In this document: in pieces, positions 50,971-60,882 of the stretch | How the letters are laid out: each line of letters starts with the position of its first letter | Position numbering within the stretch: the first letter of the stretch is position 1 | Assembly: GCA_003222245.1 (NCBI GenBank) | Contig: QHVH01000044.1 | Span: forward strand, 1-64,000 | Direction of reading: 5' to 3' | Length of the DNA stretch: 64,000 nt | Origin: Blastocatellia bacterium AA13 | GTDB lineage: Bacteria > Acidobacteriota > Blastocatellia > UBA7656 | The notes under the pieces: generated by a model | Seen by the model: the letters and a program-made list of their open reading frames with translations, nothing else | What the model was told of the DNA's origin: nothing | Databases searched by the model: none | Made by a program: the position numbers and the translations under genes

Positions 50971-51774
50971 TCAGCTCGGCGCCGATTCAGTCAGGTTCGA
51001 TATGAGATCGTCGACGGCTTGAGATCTGAGCGCTCGCTCGGAATTTGTTTTCAGGTGTATCAGGAATTCGCGATTGCCTTCGGCTCCGAGGATGGGCGAA
51101 GCCATCAGATCAAGAGTCTCAAAGGCGCTTGATCGCGCGAAGCGGATTACATCGCGCAAAACGCGTGCGTGCTTGGAAGGATCAGTGACGATGCCGCCGC
51201 GGCCCACCTCGCCTTTGCCGACTTCGAATTGAGGCTTGATCAAAGCAATTACATCCGCGGCTTCGACTATCACGCCCTTGAGCGCCGGCAGAATCTTATC
51301 GAGCGAAATGAAGGAGACATCTACAACGGCGAGACCGAATTTCACCGGGAATTGCTCGGAGCTAAGATTTCGACCGTTAATGCCCTCCAGTGGGACGACT
51401 CGCGGGTCGGATCTTATCTTCCAATCAAGTTGATTATGGCCGACATCGACCGCCCACACACGGGCGGCGCCGTGTTGCAACAGACAATCGGTGAACCCTC
51501 CGGTCGAGGCGCCTACATCAACACAGAGTTTATCCGCGGGATCAATGTTGAATTTCCGGAGCGCTGCTTCAAGCTTGAGCCCTCCCCTTCCTACGTAGCG
51601 CGGCTGCTCGCCTTTAACACGTATCTCGGCGCCGGTGGAGACCATTTGGCCGGGCTTGTCTATGCGTTGGGTATCAACAAGGATCTGGCCTGCGAGGATA
51701 AGTGCTTGAGCACGCGTTCTTGTTTCCGCTAGTCCGCGCTCTACCACCAGCTTATCTATGCGTTCCCTGGCCAC
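50971..51774 (-). CDS. tlyA: TlyA-family rRNA 2'-O-methyltransferase
   Basis: This 267-residue protein has an N-terminal S4-like RNA-binding domain (RIDKLVVERGLAETRTRAQALI) and an FtsJ-type methyltransferase domain. The SAM motif is VDVGASTGGFTDCLLQHGA, and the catalytic-type segments are AVVDVSFISL and ALIKPQFEVG. TlyA proteins methylate ribose in 16S and 23S rRNA, although many are annotated as hemolysins. Length is normal. The start is GTG without a strong ribosome binding site. In many bacteria the gene sits directly behind dxs; here two unrelated genes lie between, one on the opposite strand. Confidence 0.92.
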   Translation of the reverse strand: MARERIDKLVVERGLAETRTRAQALILAGQILVDTQRIDKPGQMVSTGAEIRVKGEQPRYVGRGGLKLEAALRKFNIDPADKLCVDVGASTGGFTDCLLQHGAARVWAVDVGHNQLDWKIRSDPRVVPLEGINGRNLSSEQFPVKFGLAVVDVSFISLDKILPALKGVIVEAADVIALIKPQFEVGKGEVGRGGIVTDPSKHARVLRDVIRFARSSAFETLDLMASPILGAEGNREFLIHLKTNSERALRSQAVDDLISNLTESAPS

Positions 51775-51870
51775 GGTTGTATTTTAGCAGCCTGCACGAT
51801 TTTGGAGGCGGATCAAGCGGTACGAACTACGCGAGCCGAATTCAGAGTCGGCTGTCGGCGCCATTCATAG

Positions 51871-53112
51871 TCAGGCTTTGCCCGTAGATCTGCGGCGTGA
51901 TTTGACGGTGTTGCGAGAGCTATGCCGTTCTGTGTAATGGGATGTGGAAAGGGAGGCAGCGATATAGTCTTCATTCGGAGGCCGTCCGTCGGCAAATACG
52001 AAAACGTGAATATGATCTCGCGTCTCTCGAAGCGCCTCAACTCGGCCCTGAGCTTTCTGCCGTCCTATCTCGGCCATCAGGAAATTCTGTTCGGCCGCGC
52101 TCATAAAGTGATAGTAAACATCGAACGCCAGCCCCATCGTGTGCGGAGGCGTGGCGTTGGCGGCCGCGCCCCGATTCGTCTCTCGAATATGGCGCTGATA
52201 TTCTTCGGTTCGAACGAGAGAAGTTATCGGCAGCGGCCGGTTGAACTCGTTCTTATACGCGCGAGCTATTGCCTCCAGTACGACCTTCGCCTCCGGCCTC
52301 AAAAAGCTGAGCAGGCGAATCTTGAATTCGCGCAACGATGCCGCGTTTTCCAGATCATAAGACTGTCCCGCAAAGTCTGAAGCCAGCTTGTGAAGCGTTT
52401 CATACTCCGTAGTGAGGATCGACAGGCGGCCGGAATTTGCGCGATAAGAATCCAGCAGTTCCCTTTCCTTCCTCAAAGCCTCCGCGATATCGATCTCGTG
52501 ACGTAGACGTTTCGACAGACCCGCGCGCGCCGCTCGCCCACGCGCCTTTGCCAATTGCCTCTTCAGGTCATTGATCCGCTCGGCAGCCTGACTCATGTCA
52601 TCGGACAGCAGGTTCTCCTTTTCCACGCACTGGCTCGCGTCCTTCATCAAGGGAACGCTTCCGCCCGACACCTGGTCGAAATGCGTGAGAGGCTCTTCCG
52701 TAGCCTTCCAACCTACCCCATACAAAATGTAGTCATCTCCCAGCGGCTTTAGCTCTACCAAATCTCCGCGAATTATCTGATCGGCAAGCTCGGCGAAATC
52801 GTGCGGGAGCTCAAACTTCTGAACTTCCCACTCAGCCGTTTGAACGGCCAGAAATCTCCTGGGATCAGCGTAATGCTTCAGTTCCGGCGGCACTTCAACA
52901 GAGGCCCGGCGGCCTATCGGTTCATTGCGATCTTCTTCGACTTTGGAGGCGGCTTCTTTTAGCAGCTCGGCCGGATCGGGCCTGGGGACTGGCGTGCTAA
53001 TGAGAACAGGAGCGGATTTTCCGCGGCACCCGCCAAGAAACAGCACAGCGAAACATACCGCCGCACTCACGGCGGCAGGCAATACTGTGCGCCATTTTGT
53101 ACCTTTGCACAT
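51871..53112 (-). CDS. Lipoprotein with LAS-peptidase-like C-terminal domain
   Basis: This 413-residue predicted lipoprotein has a signal peptide with lipobox LGGC (Cys29). A helical, charged central part (about residues 160-270) is probably coiled coil. The C-terminal domain (about 275-395) shows SLVRTEEYQ (Ser298, Arg301), H-x6-D (His324 to Asp331, in HTMGLAFD) and HIH (His367 and His369). That arrangement resembles zinc D,D- or L,D-peptidases of the LAS group (VanY/MepA), and I believe the domain corresponds to DUF5715. A role in peptidoglycan trimming is inference from motif spacing only. The ATG at 53112 lacks a clear ribosome binding site. It is transcribed towards tlyA, with a 96-base gap. 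Confidence 0.65.
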   Translation of the reverse strand: MCKGTKWRTVLPAAVSAAVCFAVLFLGGCRGKSAPVLISTPVPRPDPAELLKEAASKVEEDRNEPIGRRASVEVPPELKHYADPRRFLAVQTAEWEVQKFELPHDFAELADQIIRGDLVELKPLGDDYILYGVGWKATEEPLTHFDQVSGGSVPLMKDASQCVEKENLLSDDMSQAAERINDLKRQLAKARGRAARAGLSKRLRHEIDIAEALRKERELLDSYRANSGRLSILTTEYETLHKLASDFAGQSYDLENAASLREFKIRLLSFLRPEAKVVLEAIARAYKNEFNRPLPITSLVRTEEYQRHIRETNRGAAANATPPHTMGLAFDVYYHFMSAAEQNFLMAEIGRQKAQGRVEALRETRDHIHVFVFADGRPPNEDYIAASLSTSHYTERHSSRNTVKSRRRSTGKA

Positions 53113-53298
53113 TGCTTTTTCGTTAGGGGCGCGGAGACATTATACGACTTTCAAACCTTAATGTCAGATATTGCGTATCTCCCTTTTGGCAGCAGGTTTT
53201 TCAGAAACGCGGCCGTCGGATTCGCGGCCCCGAATTCGCGGGATGGTTGACATTAGTTAATCGCACTAGCCAGAATGGCAGCATCAAAAAGGGGGCGT

Positions 53299-54024
53299 AT
53301 GTTCTGTCCGAAATGCGGCTTTGAATCACCCGAAGAGAACAGATTTTGTAAATCCTGCGGCGCGAACCTCCAACTTGTTTCCGATGTCATGGGAGGCAAG
53401 CAGCTTCCCATAATGCTCGGACAATTCGGCATAGATGTAGAAAAGCTCAAACGAGGCGCCCGAAGCCTCAGAAACGCCCACCACCACAAAGCCGACACCA
53501 ACTCTCAGTCAGTAATGGAGACAGCAGCCGAGCTGCGGCGAGTGAGAAGAGAAGAAAGACGCCAGCGGGCGCGCCAGCCAAAGCCAAGAGAATGGCTTCG
53601 TTATTCCTGGCAACACAATCTGCGAGACGGGCTGATGTCGATCTTTGGCGGAGCCGGTCTGGGCGCGGTGTTATTCTTCTTGAGCCGAACCGCGAGCGAT
53701 ATCGGTCTGCTGAAGCAGCTTGAAGACCAAAGTCAAGTGAAAGGATTGGAGCTGATGCTAAGGCTGGTATGGCTATTCGCGGCCATCCCGGTGCTCAAAG
53801 GACTGGCTCAGATCCTCTACGCCGCTTTCTTCGCCGAGTCCATAGCCAAACTGACGGACAGATTCCTGCCTCCTCAGCAGCAGGCGCAAATTGAGGCGCC
53901 CGTAACCGGCACAATAAACCGTCCGATCAGCGCGCCTCCGAGCGTTACCGAACAAACCACCAACATCCTCGAAAAAGAAAAGGAGCTTCGGATCACTCAA
54001 GAAGCCGAACGCGCTACAAGCTGA
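53299..54024 (+). CDS. Zinc-ribbon membrane protein of unknown function
   Basis: This 241-residue protein opens with a classic zinc ribbon, CPKC (residues 3-6) and CKSC (about 19-22), in MFCPKCGFESPEENRFCKSC. A basic, Arg/Gln-rich linker follows (about 75-105), then two probable membrane segments (about 117-136 and 158-180) and a polar tail. Zinc-ribbon membrane proteins of this sort are common and mostly uncharacterised, and no function can be assigned. I place the start at 53299, where AAGGGGG precedes the ATG and the ribbon begins at once; an in-frame ATG at 53275 would add eight residues. It converges on dxs, with only six bases between the stops. Confidence 0.7.
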   Translation: MFCPKCGFESPEENRFCKSCGANLQLVSDVMGGKQLPIMLGQFGIDVEKLKRGARSLRNAHHHKADTNSQSVMETAAELRRVRREERRQRARQPKPREWLRYSWQHNLRDGLMSIFGGAGLGAVLFFLSRTASDIGLLKQLEDQSQVKGLELMLRLVWLFAAIPVLKGLAQILYAAFFAESIAKLTDRFLPPQQQAQIEAPVTGTINRPISAPPSVTEQTTNILEKEKELRITQEAERATS

Positions 54025-54030
54025 ACGCGG

Positions 54031-55938
54031 CTATCGCTTGAAGTCCACGCTCTTGAAGCTCATGCGGCTCGTGACCAGCTCCCTTGCTCGCGCCGCGATG
54101 CCGGCGAAGTCGACGCCGTACTTGGCTAACAGCAAGCTCTGGCTTGCGTGCTCGATTAACTGATCCTCGAAGCCGATCCTGCTTACTCTTACGTCATACA
54201 TATGATGCCGCTCGAGCAGCTCCATCACGGCGCTTCCGAATCCACCCATCAAATAGTGATCTTCCACGGTGACTATGTTGCCGTGAGTGCGGGCCAGAGT
54301 CAGTATCAACTCTTCATCGAGAGGTTTGACGAAGCGGGCGTTTACAACAGTAGCTTGAATCCCGTCGATCGCGAGCTTTTCGGCTGCTTTCACACAATGA
54401 GCAACCTCGCTGCCGATTCCCAGAATAGCAACGTCCGATCCCTCTCTTAGCAGCTCCGCCTTGCCGAGTTCGAGAATCCGCATCTCTTCATCCATCGGCA
54501 CGCCAAAGCCGTTGCCTCGCGGATAACGAACCGAAGCCGGGCCGTCGTAATAAACAGCCGTCTTGAGCATGTGCCTCAATTCGTTTTCGTCTTTCGGGGC
54601 CATGATGACAAAGCCGGGCATCGGCCGCAGGTAGGCGAAGTCCATCAGGCCGTGATGGGTGGGGCCGTCAGCGCCGACCACTCCGCCGCGATCGAGCGCG
54701 AAGGTCACGTCAAGTCCCATCAGCACAACATCATGAAACACTTGATCGAATGCTCGCTGCAGGAACGTGGAATAGATCGCCGCTATGGGCTTTCTTCCTT
54801 CAGTGGCCATTCCAGCCGCAAAGGTGACGGCGTGCTGCTCCGCGATCGCGACATCGAATGTACGGTCCGGGAACTCCTTCATCACCTTGCTGAGTCCGGT
54901 TCCATCGGGCATCGCGGCCGTGATCGCGACGATTCGCTCATCTTCCTTCATCAGATCGGCTGTTGCCTGCGCGAAGACCGCGGTGTAACTCGGGCCGGTT
55001 GCCGGTTCTTTTATGAATCTTCCGGAGGAAATCTCGAAAGCCGAGGTGCCGTGCCATGCGGCTTTGTCGCGCTCCGCCGGGCCATAGCCTTTACCCTTGA
55101 TGGTCAGCGCGTGAAGCAGTACGGGACCTTCTTCTTTCTTCGCCTGTTCGAGCGCAGCCAAAATTGAATCTATGTCGTGGCCGTTGATCGGGCCGAGGTA
55201 CTTGAGGCCCAGTTCTTCCCAGAGCGCACCGGGAATCACGGCGCTTGCGAAAGCATCCTTCAGCGCCTTGGCTCGCGCGAGCATTATTTCACCGACGGCG
55301 GGGATGGCCTTCAGCAGCTCTTCTACTTCGTGTTTAAGCTCATTGTACGGACGCGCGCCGCGAATGCGGTTGAGATAACCCGCCAGCGCCCCAACGTTGG
55401 GAGAGATGGACATTTCGTTGTCATTGAGCAGTATCAGCATCTTCTTCTTGAGGTGTCCGGCCTGATTGATACCCTCAAGAGCCATACCGGCGGTGAGCCC
55501 CGCGTCTCCGATGAACGCGATCACGTTGAAATCTTCGCCTTTGAGATCCCGCGCGGCGGCGATTCCGAGCGCCGCCGAAATCGAGGTTCCTGCGTGAGCG
55601 GCGTTGAATACGTCGTAGACCGATTCTTCGCGGCGAAGGAATCCGCTGATGCCGTTGTACTGTCGAATCGTCGGCAGCTCGTCGCGGCGGCCGGTGATGA
55701 TCTTGTGTGAATAAGCCTGATGGCCGATGTCTATGACCAGCTTGTCTCGCGGCGTGTCATACGCATAGTGAAGCGCGAGTATGAGCTCGACCGGTCCGAG
55801 GCTTGCGCCCGTGTGTCCGCCGATCTTCGAGAGCACTTCGATCATGTACTCGCGAACCTCATCCGCAAGCGGCTGCAGTTTTGAGGGCGGAAGCTTCCGA
55901 AGATCCGCGGGGTCGTTAATGTGCTGCAATAGTTCCAT
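54031..55938 (-). CDS. dxs: 1-deoxy-D-xylulose-5-phosphate synthase
   Basis: This 635-residue thiamine-diphosphate enzyme condenses pyruvate with glyceraldehyde-3-phosphate, the first step of the MEP isoprenoid pathway. Visible features are the N-terminal HTGASLGPVELILALHY and DIGHQAYSHKIITGR, the cofactor-binding motif GDAGLTAGMALEGINQAG through LNDNEMSI, and the transketolase-type EQHAVTFAAGMA. The FALDRGGVVGADGPTHHG and GSEVAHCVKAAEKL segments are also present. The length is normal. AGGA six bases before the ATG (complement) supports the start. It lies 280 bases after ispA on the same strand. It supplies precursors for hopanoids, carotenoids and quinones. Confidence 0.96.
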   Translation of the reverse strand: MELLQHINDPADLRKLPPSKLQPLADEVREYMIEVLSKIGGHTGASLGPVELILALHYAYDTPRDKLVIDIGHQAYSHKIITGRRDELPTIRQYNGISGFLRREESVYDVFNAAHAGTSISAALGIAAARDLKGEDFNVIAFIGDAGLTAGMALEGINQAGHLKKKMLILLNDNEMSISPNVGALAGYLNRIRGARPYNELKHEVEELLKAIPAVGEIMLARAKALKDAFASAVIPGALWEELGLKYLGPINGHDIDSILAALEQAKKEEGPVLLHALTIKGKGYGPAERDKAAWHGTSAFEISSGRFIKEPATGPSYTAVFAQATADLMKEDERIVAITAAMPDGTGLSKVMKEFPDRTFDVAIAEQHAVTFAAGMATEGRKPIAAIYSTFLQRAFDQVFHDVVLMGLDVTFALDRGGVVGADGPTHHGLMDFAYLRPMPGFVIMAPKDENELRHMLKTAVYYDGPASVRYPRGNGFGVPMDEEMRILELGKAELLREGSDVAILGIGSEVAHCVKAAEKLAIDGIQATVVNARFVKPLDEELILTLARTHGNIVTVEDHYLMGGFGSAVMELLERHHMYDVRVSRIGFEDQLIEHASQSLLLAKYGVDFAGIAARARELVTSRMSFKSVDFKR

Positions 55939-56218
55939 AGCTGGTCCTTTTTCTCCTGTATTCCTGGTCCGTGTAGTTCTTAGCTGGCTGCTGATGCTCG
56001 GTAGGTCGCCTGCTTTGCGGGCGGCGCCGTCAAATCGAGCGGCAGCGGCTGGTCAAATTTGTCGATAGACAGGGTTGCGGGAAAACGATGGCCGGGGTTC
56101 GCCGAGAGGGCTGATTCTGCGTACCCGTTCCTAAGAATCGATAAGCGAGTTATCTGCCTCTCCGTAACACGACTCCTGCGAAGTGAAAGGTTATGAGGTA
56201 AGGACAAAGATAGCTTGA

Positions 56219-57115
56219 TTAAGAGCTTCTTGCAACGATGAATCTCGCCATCGAAGCAAGCATTTCCGTGCCCGCGTCGAGCCCCGACACAATCGCAACC
56301 GCTTCGTTCACCAACTCCAAAGCACGGCGCCGTGAAGCCTCAATTCCGTGAACCGCCGGATAGGTCGCTTTCTTTGCGGCCTGATCCTTTCCAGCCGTTT
56401 TCCCGAGCTGTTCACTGCTTGCGGTGACATCAAGGACATCGTCCGCAATCTGAAACGCCAGCCCGATTCTCGCGCCATAGTCCGAGAGCTTTTCGAGCTC
56501 GGCCTGGCCGGCTCCGGCTATTATTCCTCCGATCAACACCGAGCCTCGAATCAGAGCCCCTGTCTTGGACCTATGAATATACTCGAGAGTTTGAGCGCTG
56601 ACGTCGCGGCCTTCGTTTTCGATATCAGCAACCTGCCCTCCGATCAGGGCTTCGATCGTTCCGGCTATTCGGGACACTTCGGCTATCACTCTTACTTTCC
56701 TGTCGCTGTCACAAGAGAGCCTGGCAGCCAGGACATTGAACGCAAGCGTAAGCAGGGCGTCGCCGGCAAGAATCGCCTTCGCTTCTCCAAACACTTTATG
56801 ACAGGTGGGTCTTCCGCGCCGCAGGTCGTCGTTGTCCATCGCCGGAAGATCGTCGTGGATAAGCGAGTACGTGTGTATCATCTCGACGGCGCAAGCCGCG
56901 GGCATCAAGTGTTCCGCGCTCGCTCCGAACGCTTCACCGGATGCGAGTACCAGCGCGGGGCGAAGCCGTTTACCGCCCGCCATCATGCTGTATCGCATCG
57001 CGCGATGAATCGTCTCAGGCGGAGTGGATTCCGCGGGAAGAAACTTCTCGAGCCAGCCGTTCACCTCTTGGGCCCGCCGGACCAGATATTCGTTTACCGT
57101 TTCTGCTTGTGCCAA
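56219..57115 (-). CDS. ispA: Polyprenyl (farnesyl/geranylgeranyl) diphosphate synthase
   Basis: This 298-residue prenyltransferase chains isopentenyl units onto allylic diphosphates. It has the [13 protein letters not shown] substrate region, the first aspartate-rich motif DDLPAMDND (in [11 protein letters not shown]) and the second, DDVLD (in [11 protein letters not shown]). The short spacing and sequence around the first motif fit the IspA class, but chain length cannot be fixed by eye. The start codon is TTG. It is supported by GAGGAG seven bases upstream inside the end of xseB, and the start lies four bases beyond the xseB stop, so the genes are translationally linked. It feeds squalene and carotenoid synthesis. 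Confidence 0.93.
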   Translation of the reverse strand: MAQAETVNEYLVRRAQEVNGWLEKFLPAESTPPETIHRAMRYSMMAGGKRLRPALVLASGEAFGASAEHLMPAACAVEMIHTYSLIHDDLPAMDNDDLRRGRPTCHKVFGEAKAILAGDALLTLAFNVLAARLSCDSDRKVRVIAEVSRIAGTIEALIGGQVADIENEGRDVSAQTLEYIHRSKTGALIRGSVLIGGIIAGAGQAELEKLSDYGARIGLAFQIADDVLDVTASSEQLGKTAGKDQAAKKATYPAVHGIEASRRRALELVNEAVAIVSGLDAGTEMLASMARFIVARSS

Positions 57116-57119
57116 GCGC

Positions 57120-57353
57120 TCACTCCTCGGGTTCTTCGAACGGTTCGGTTCTATACTCTCCTCCCGAGCCCTTCAGCAATATCTCGACTCGGCGATCGGC
57201 CTCGTCCAGCCGTTTTTGACAATCTCGCGAGAGCTTCACGCCTTGCTCGAATAGTTCGAGGGATTTTTCGAGCGGCAGGTCGCCGGCCTCGAGTTGCTCG
57301 ACTATATGCTCGAGTTCTTTGAGAGATGATTCGAACGATTTCTCTGTAGACAT
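57120..57353 (-). CDS. xseB: Exodeoxyribonuclease VII small subunit
   Basis: This 77-residue helical protein has the XseB pattern [36 protein letters not shown], then a helix with [15 protein letters not shown]. XseB binds the large subunit XseA to form the single-strand exonuclease; xseA is not in the window. The length is typical, with a short acidic tail. It is the first gene of the xseB-ispA-dxs group on the minus strand. No clear ribosome binding site precedes its ATG. Confidence 0.92.
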   Translation of the reverse strand: MSTEKSFESSLKELEHIVEQLEAGDLPLEKSLELFEQGVKLSRDCQKRLDEADRRVEILLKGSGGEYRTEPFEEPEE

Positions 57354-57730
57354 AAGATTGCTAGAAGGCGCGTCAGCAGACAGTCAACCTCATTCTCCGA
57401 GTTTACTAGTCCAAGAGCGAAGATGGATCAGTATCGCCTATTCTGTTTGCAAGGCCGGTAAGCCGAGTCTAACCGACGGCGGCCATGGAGGTCCGCGCCT
57501 GCATTTCTTTCCCGAATTTCAACCGTGAACTCAACAATACCGCCTTACGCGAAGCACATATATTGCACGATGATCATTCGGTAAACAACACGTCTCCGTA
57601 TTCTCGGCGGCCTCCTCATACTATCGGCATCGAAATGATTACAGGTGGGAATCCCGTTCCTTGCGCGGCTTGAACCCTTATCTTATATTCACACGCAAAT
57701 GAAGTCAGTCCAGACGCCCGAGCGAATCTC
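57354..57730. other. Divergent intergenic region
   Basis: 377 bases lie between xseB (-) and the MMPL transporter (+). It must contain both promoters, but no clear -35/-10 pair, operator or structure was recognised. Frames in it carry no motif. Confidence 0.5.
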
Positions 57731-59980
57731 ATGAGCCGTTTTGCCGGCTTTATTCTCCGGCATTCCGCCTTGACGATTTTACTCGTACTGCTCGTGACCG
57801 TTTTCTTCGGAGTCTCACTGTATGTCAAAGGAATCGGGTTCAACGGCTCATTGGAAACCCTTGCTGAAGGCGGCGCCGATCTCGACTTCTATCGCGAGAC
57901 ACAACGTTCGTTCGGAGACGACCGCGTAGTCATAGCGGCGCTCACCACGCGAGATGTATTCACATCTCCATTCATCAAAAAACTGGATCGGCTGACCCGG
58001 CGTCTGGCCGCGCTAAAGGGCGTCGCCGATTCGCAGAGCCTGACCAGCGTCAAGGCCATCCGTCGCGCGGGTACAGGGCTGGTTGTCGACAACCTGATCT
58101 CCCGCGAAGCGACCGATCAGGAACTCGCGCTCCTGAAGCCCTCCGTCACTGGTGATCGCCTGTATGCAAGGCACTATGTTTCCGAGGATGGAAGGACCGC
58201 CGCGATCAATGTATTCCTTGAACCGCTTGGCGAAGCCGAGGTGCGCGCTCTGGCGGATGAAATAGAACGGACGGTCAAATCGGAGGCGGGCAATGACGAA
58301 GTTTTCGTCTCCGGCGTGCCGGTGCTGGACGCAAGAGGCATTCGAAGCATGATCCGAGACATGCTCGTCTGCTCGCCGGCGGCCGCGGTCCTTTGCTTTC
58401 TCTTTTTTCTTTTTGCTTTTCGACGCCTGACCTATGCGCTCCTCGCGATCGGCACGCTCACGGCGGGGCTGGTCTGGATCATCGCCCTGATGAGCCTGCT
58501 CGGCCGCCAGATCACGATAGCCACGCTCTCGTTGCCTACGGTGTTGATTGCCGTCGGAGGGTCATACATATTCCACGTGCTTAATCAGCATCGTCTCTCG
58601 ACTACAGGGGCGGCGGAACCCATTGCAAGCTGGCTTGAGGGGCTCAAGTTCATAGGACCTGCCGTTCTCGTATCAGGCCTGACAGTGATCGCGGGTTTTG
58701 GAGCGGTGGCGTCGAGCGCAATACCCGCGGCTCGCGATATGGGCTTATTCAACGGAGCCGGGGTCTTTGTCATCTTGCTGCTCACGCTGACGCTCCTACC
58801 GGCCGCGTTGTCGCGGATGAGCGGAGCTCCAGCGAGATTGGACTACGCTCGATGGCTTGGCAAATGGCTGAAGCAGATCACGGCGTTCATCCTTTATAGA
58901 AGACGGCTCGCATGGCTGGTCTCGCTCATCCTGACTGCCGGCCTCACGGCTGGGCTGGTTTTTCTAAAGGTTCAAACCGATTATCTGGCCATCTTCCCAA
59001 AGAAGAGCGAAACCGTTCAGGACGCGCTCAAGCTGCACGATAGGTTGGCAGGGGCTTCCACAATCGAGGTGATCGTGAGCGGAGCGCCCGGAGCCGTATA
59101 CAAACCCGAGTTTCTGAAGTCCTCGGCGTCATTGGAAGCTTATGCAGCGCGACAACCAGGAATTGACGCGGCGATATCAATCACCGACATAGTCTCGAGA
59201 ATCAATAGTCTATTGCCCTCGGGAAACGGGCGAGACGAAATTCCCGAGGACCCGAAACAGGTCAAAGCGATTTTCGGCGACTTCATATCGCAAGATCCGC
59301 TTGTATCGCGTCTGGTGAACGCAGACTACTCACGGGCAGTGATCGCTTTCAGGACCAACCTGTTCAATTCAACCGACGTTCGCAGGCTGGTTGGCTCGCT
59401 AGACGAATGGTCAAAGGCGAACCTGCCGCCCGGGATGAACGCCAGAGTAACGGGATCCGTCGTGTTGTTGAATAACGCTTCGGATGCGGTTGCGCTCTCG
59501 CAGATATCGAGCCTGGCCATCGCGCTGGTAACGATCTACGTGATGATCTCGATTCTCTTTCGCTCTTTGATGGTAGGAGTGCTCGCATTGATTCCGAATA
59601 TGTTGCCGATCGCGGGCTACTTCGGGTTCCTGGGCTGGACGGGCATCTCGCTGGATATAACTACCAGTCTGATAGCAAGCGCCGCGTTAGGACTGGCGGT
59701 CGACAACGCCGTTCATATGATCAGGAGACACCGTCAGAGCGTGGCGGAAAAGAGCGATGAAGGCTGGTCGCTGTGGCTGACGATGAGTCGAACCGGCAAG
59801 CCGATGGTGCTCGCGAATGTGATGTTGATCGCGGCCTTTCTTATCTTCATGCTATCCTCCTTCGCGCCGGTCAGAATGGGTGGATTGCTCTGGGCGGTAA
59901 CAATACTCGCCTGTTTGCTTTCAAATCTGGTCGTTCTGCCGTTGTTAATGAGGACCCGAGTCTTCGGAGTCGAAAAGTAA
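57731..59980 (+). CDS. MMPL/RND-family transporter
   Basis: This 749-residue membrane protein has the twofold RND plan: one N-terminal helix (about residues 13-33), a large periplasmic loop, a bundle of five helices with a sterol-sensing-like segment (about 215-370), and then the same again in the second half. RND features such as GFGAVASSAIPAARDMG and LALIPNMLPIAGYFGFLGWTGISLDITT are seen. The family moves lipids and hydrophobic molecules; the hopanoid transporter HpnN belongs here, so hopanoid export is one possibility, not shown by position alone. It pairs with a lipoprotein gene 25 bases downstream, a common RND/LolA-like arrangement. Confidence 0.88.
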   Translation: MSRFAGFILRHSALTILLVLLVTVFFGVSLYVKGIGFNGSLETLAEGGADLDFYRETQRSFGDDRVVIAALTTRDVFTSPFIKKLDRLTRRLAALKGVADSQSLTSVKAIRRAGTGLVVDNLISREATDQELALLKPSVTGDRLYARHYVSEDGRTAAINVFLEPLGEAEVRALADEIERTVKSEAGNDEVFVSGVPVLDARGIRSMIRDMLVCSPAAAVLCFLFFLFAFRRLTYALLAIGTLTAGLVWIIALMSLLGRQITIATLSLPTVLIAVGGSYIFHVLNQHRLSTTGAAEPIASWLEGLKFIGPAVLVSGLTVIAGFGAVASSAIPAARDMGLFNGAGVFVILLLTLTLLPAALSRMSGAPARLDYARWLGKWLKQITAFILYRRRLAWLVSLILTAGLTAGLVFLKVQTDYLAIFPKKSETVQDALKLHDRLAGASTIEVIVSGAPGAVYKPEFLKSSASLEAYAARQPGIDAAISITDIVSRINSLLPSGNGRDEIPEDPKQVKAIFGDFISQDPLVSRLVNADYSRAVIAFRTNLFNSTDVRRLVGSLDEWSKANLPPGMNARVTGSVVLLNNASDAVALSQISSLAIALVTIYVMISILFRSLMVGVLALIPNMLPIAGYFGFLGWTGISLDITTSLIASAALGLAVDNAVHMIRRHRQSVAEKSDEGWSLWLTMSRTGKPMVLANVMLIAAFLIFMLSSFAPVRMGGLLWAVTILACLLSNLVVLPLLMRTRVFGVEK

Positions 59981-60005
59981 CCTGCTCTAAAGAGGATCGA
60001 TACTG

Positions 60006-60878
60006 ATGAACGTCGTGAAAAAGAAGCCTGGATTCACATATGCCGCCGCGTTTCTATCGGCGTCGCTCATCGTTATCTTCGGCGTCGTAGCTCTCTCCGC
60101 TTGCGGAACAAAACAAAGCGTGGCTTCTGATAACGCGACCCCTTCGGCTGAGCCCGGAGACCAGTCGGCACGCGAGGGCAGCCGAATTATCGACAAAGTT
60201 CTTTCTCAGTCCGCCGTCGATCAGAGCCTGACCAGGATGCACGCGAGGGTTCACGATTCGGATGGAACCGAACGCACCGTTGAATTGACGATGCTGCGGA
60301 AACGCAAGCCGGACGGAACACTGCTGACTCTGGCCGAGTTTACATCGCCCCGCGAGGAGCGCGACCGCGATGCTCTGATCAAGGTTTCTCCGAAGGGAGA
60401 CGTCGAAGCGACGCGCTTCATGCAGAGCACGGGCAGCTTTGTGACTACGAAAAGCGCTTCCGACGAAGAGTCGCTCTTCGGGCTTACGGTTCAGGAGCTT
60501 GTTGACGGCCAGCTCGATAAATACGACTTCAAACTCGCGGGCGAAGAAACAGTGGACAAAGTTCCCGCTTATCGAATCGAAGGCAAGCTGAAATCGCGCG
60601 CCGATTCCAAGTTCCCGCGCGTCGTACTTCTGGTCTCCAAGGAAACCTACATGCCTCTTCACGCGGAGTTCTACGATAATCACAACGAAATCGCCCGAAG
60701 CGTCAAGATACAAAGGACAGCCGAAGTCCAGGGCCATTGGACTCGCATGCAATGGACGGTTGATAACCGCGCCAGGCGCAAAACGACAGAGTTCGACGTT
60801 GTAGAAGCCCGCTATGATCAGCCGGTCCCGGAGAGTGTTTTCACCGAAGAGCATCTCAGACAGTTGGCTTCCAAATAG
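60006..60878 (+). CDS. LolA-like outer membrane lipoprotein-sorting protein
   Basis: This 290-residue lipoprotein has a signal peptide ending in lipobox LSAC (Cys33). The mature part matches the LolA-like family often encoded next to RND exporters: the half-barrel strands MHARVHDSDGTERTVELTMLRKRK, LLTLAEFTSPREERDRDALI and the FGLTVQELVDGQLDKYDFKLAGEE region. Such proteins are thought to carry hydrophobic cargo between the exporter and the outer membrane. GAGGA nine bases before the ATG supports the start. It is co-transcribed with the MMPL transporter. Confidence 0.85.
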   Translation: MNVVKKKPGFTYAAAFLSASLIVIFGVVALSACGTKQSVASDNATPSAEPGDQSAREGSRIIDKVLSQSAVDQSLTRMHARVHDSDGTERTVELTMLRKRKPDGTLLTLAEFTSPREERDRDALIKVSPKGDVEATRFMQSTGSFVTTKSASDEESLFGLTVQELVDGQLDKYDFKLAGEETVDKVPAYRIEGKLKSRADSKFPRVVLLVSKETYMPLHAEFYDNHNEIARSVKIQRTAEVQGHWTRMQWTVDNRARRKTTEFDVVEARYDQPVPESVFTEEHLRQLASK

Positions 60879-60882
60879 AATA

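Noticed and set aside
56348-57322. 324-codon plus-strand frame opposite ispA/xseB
   Set aside because: It is a shadow of two genes with full catalytic motifs on the minus strand.
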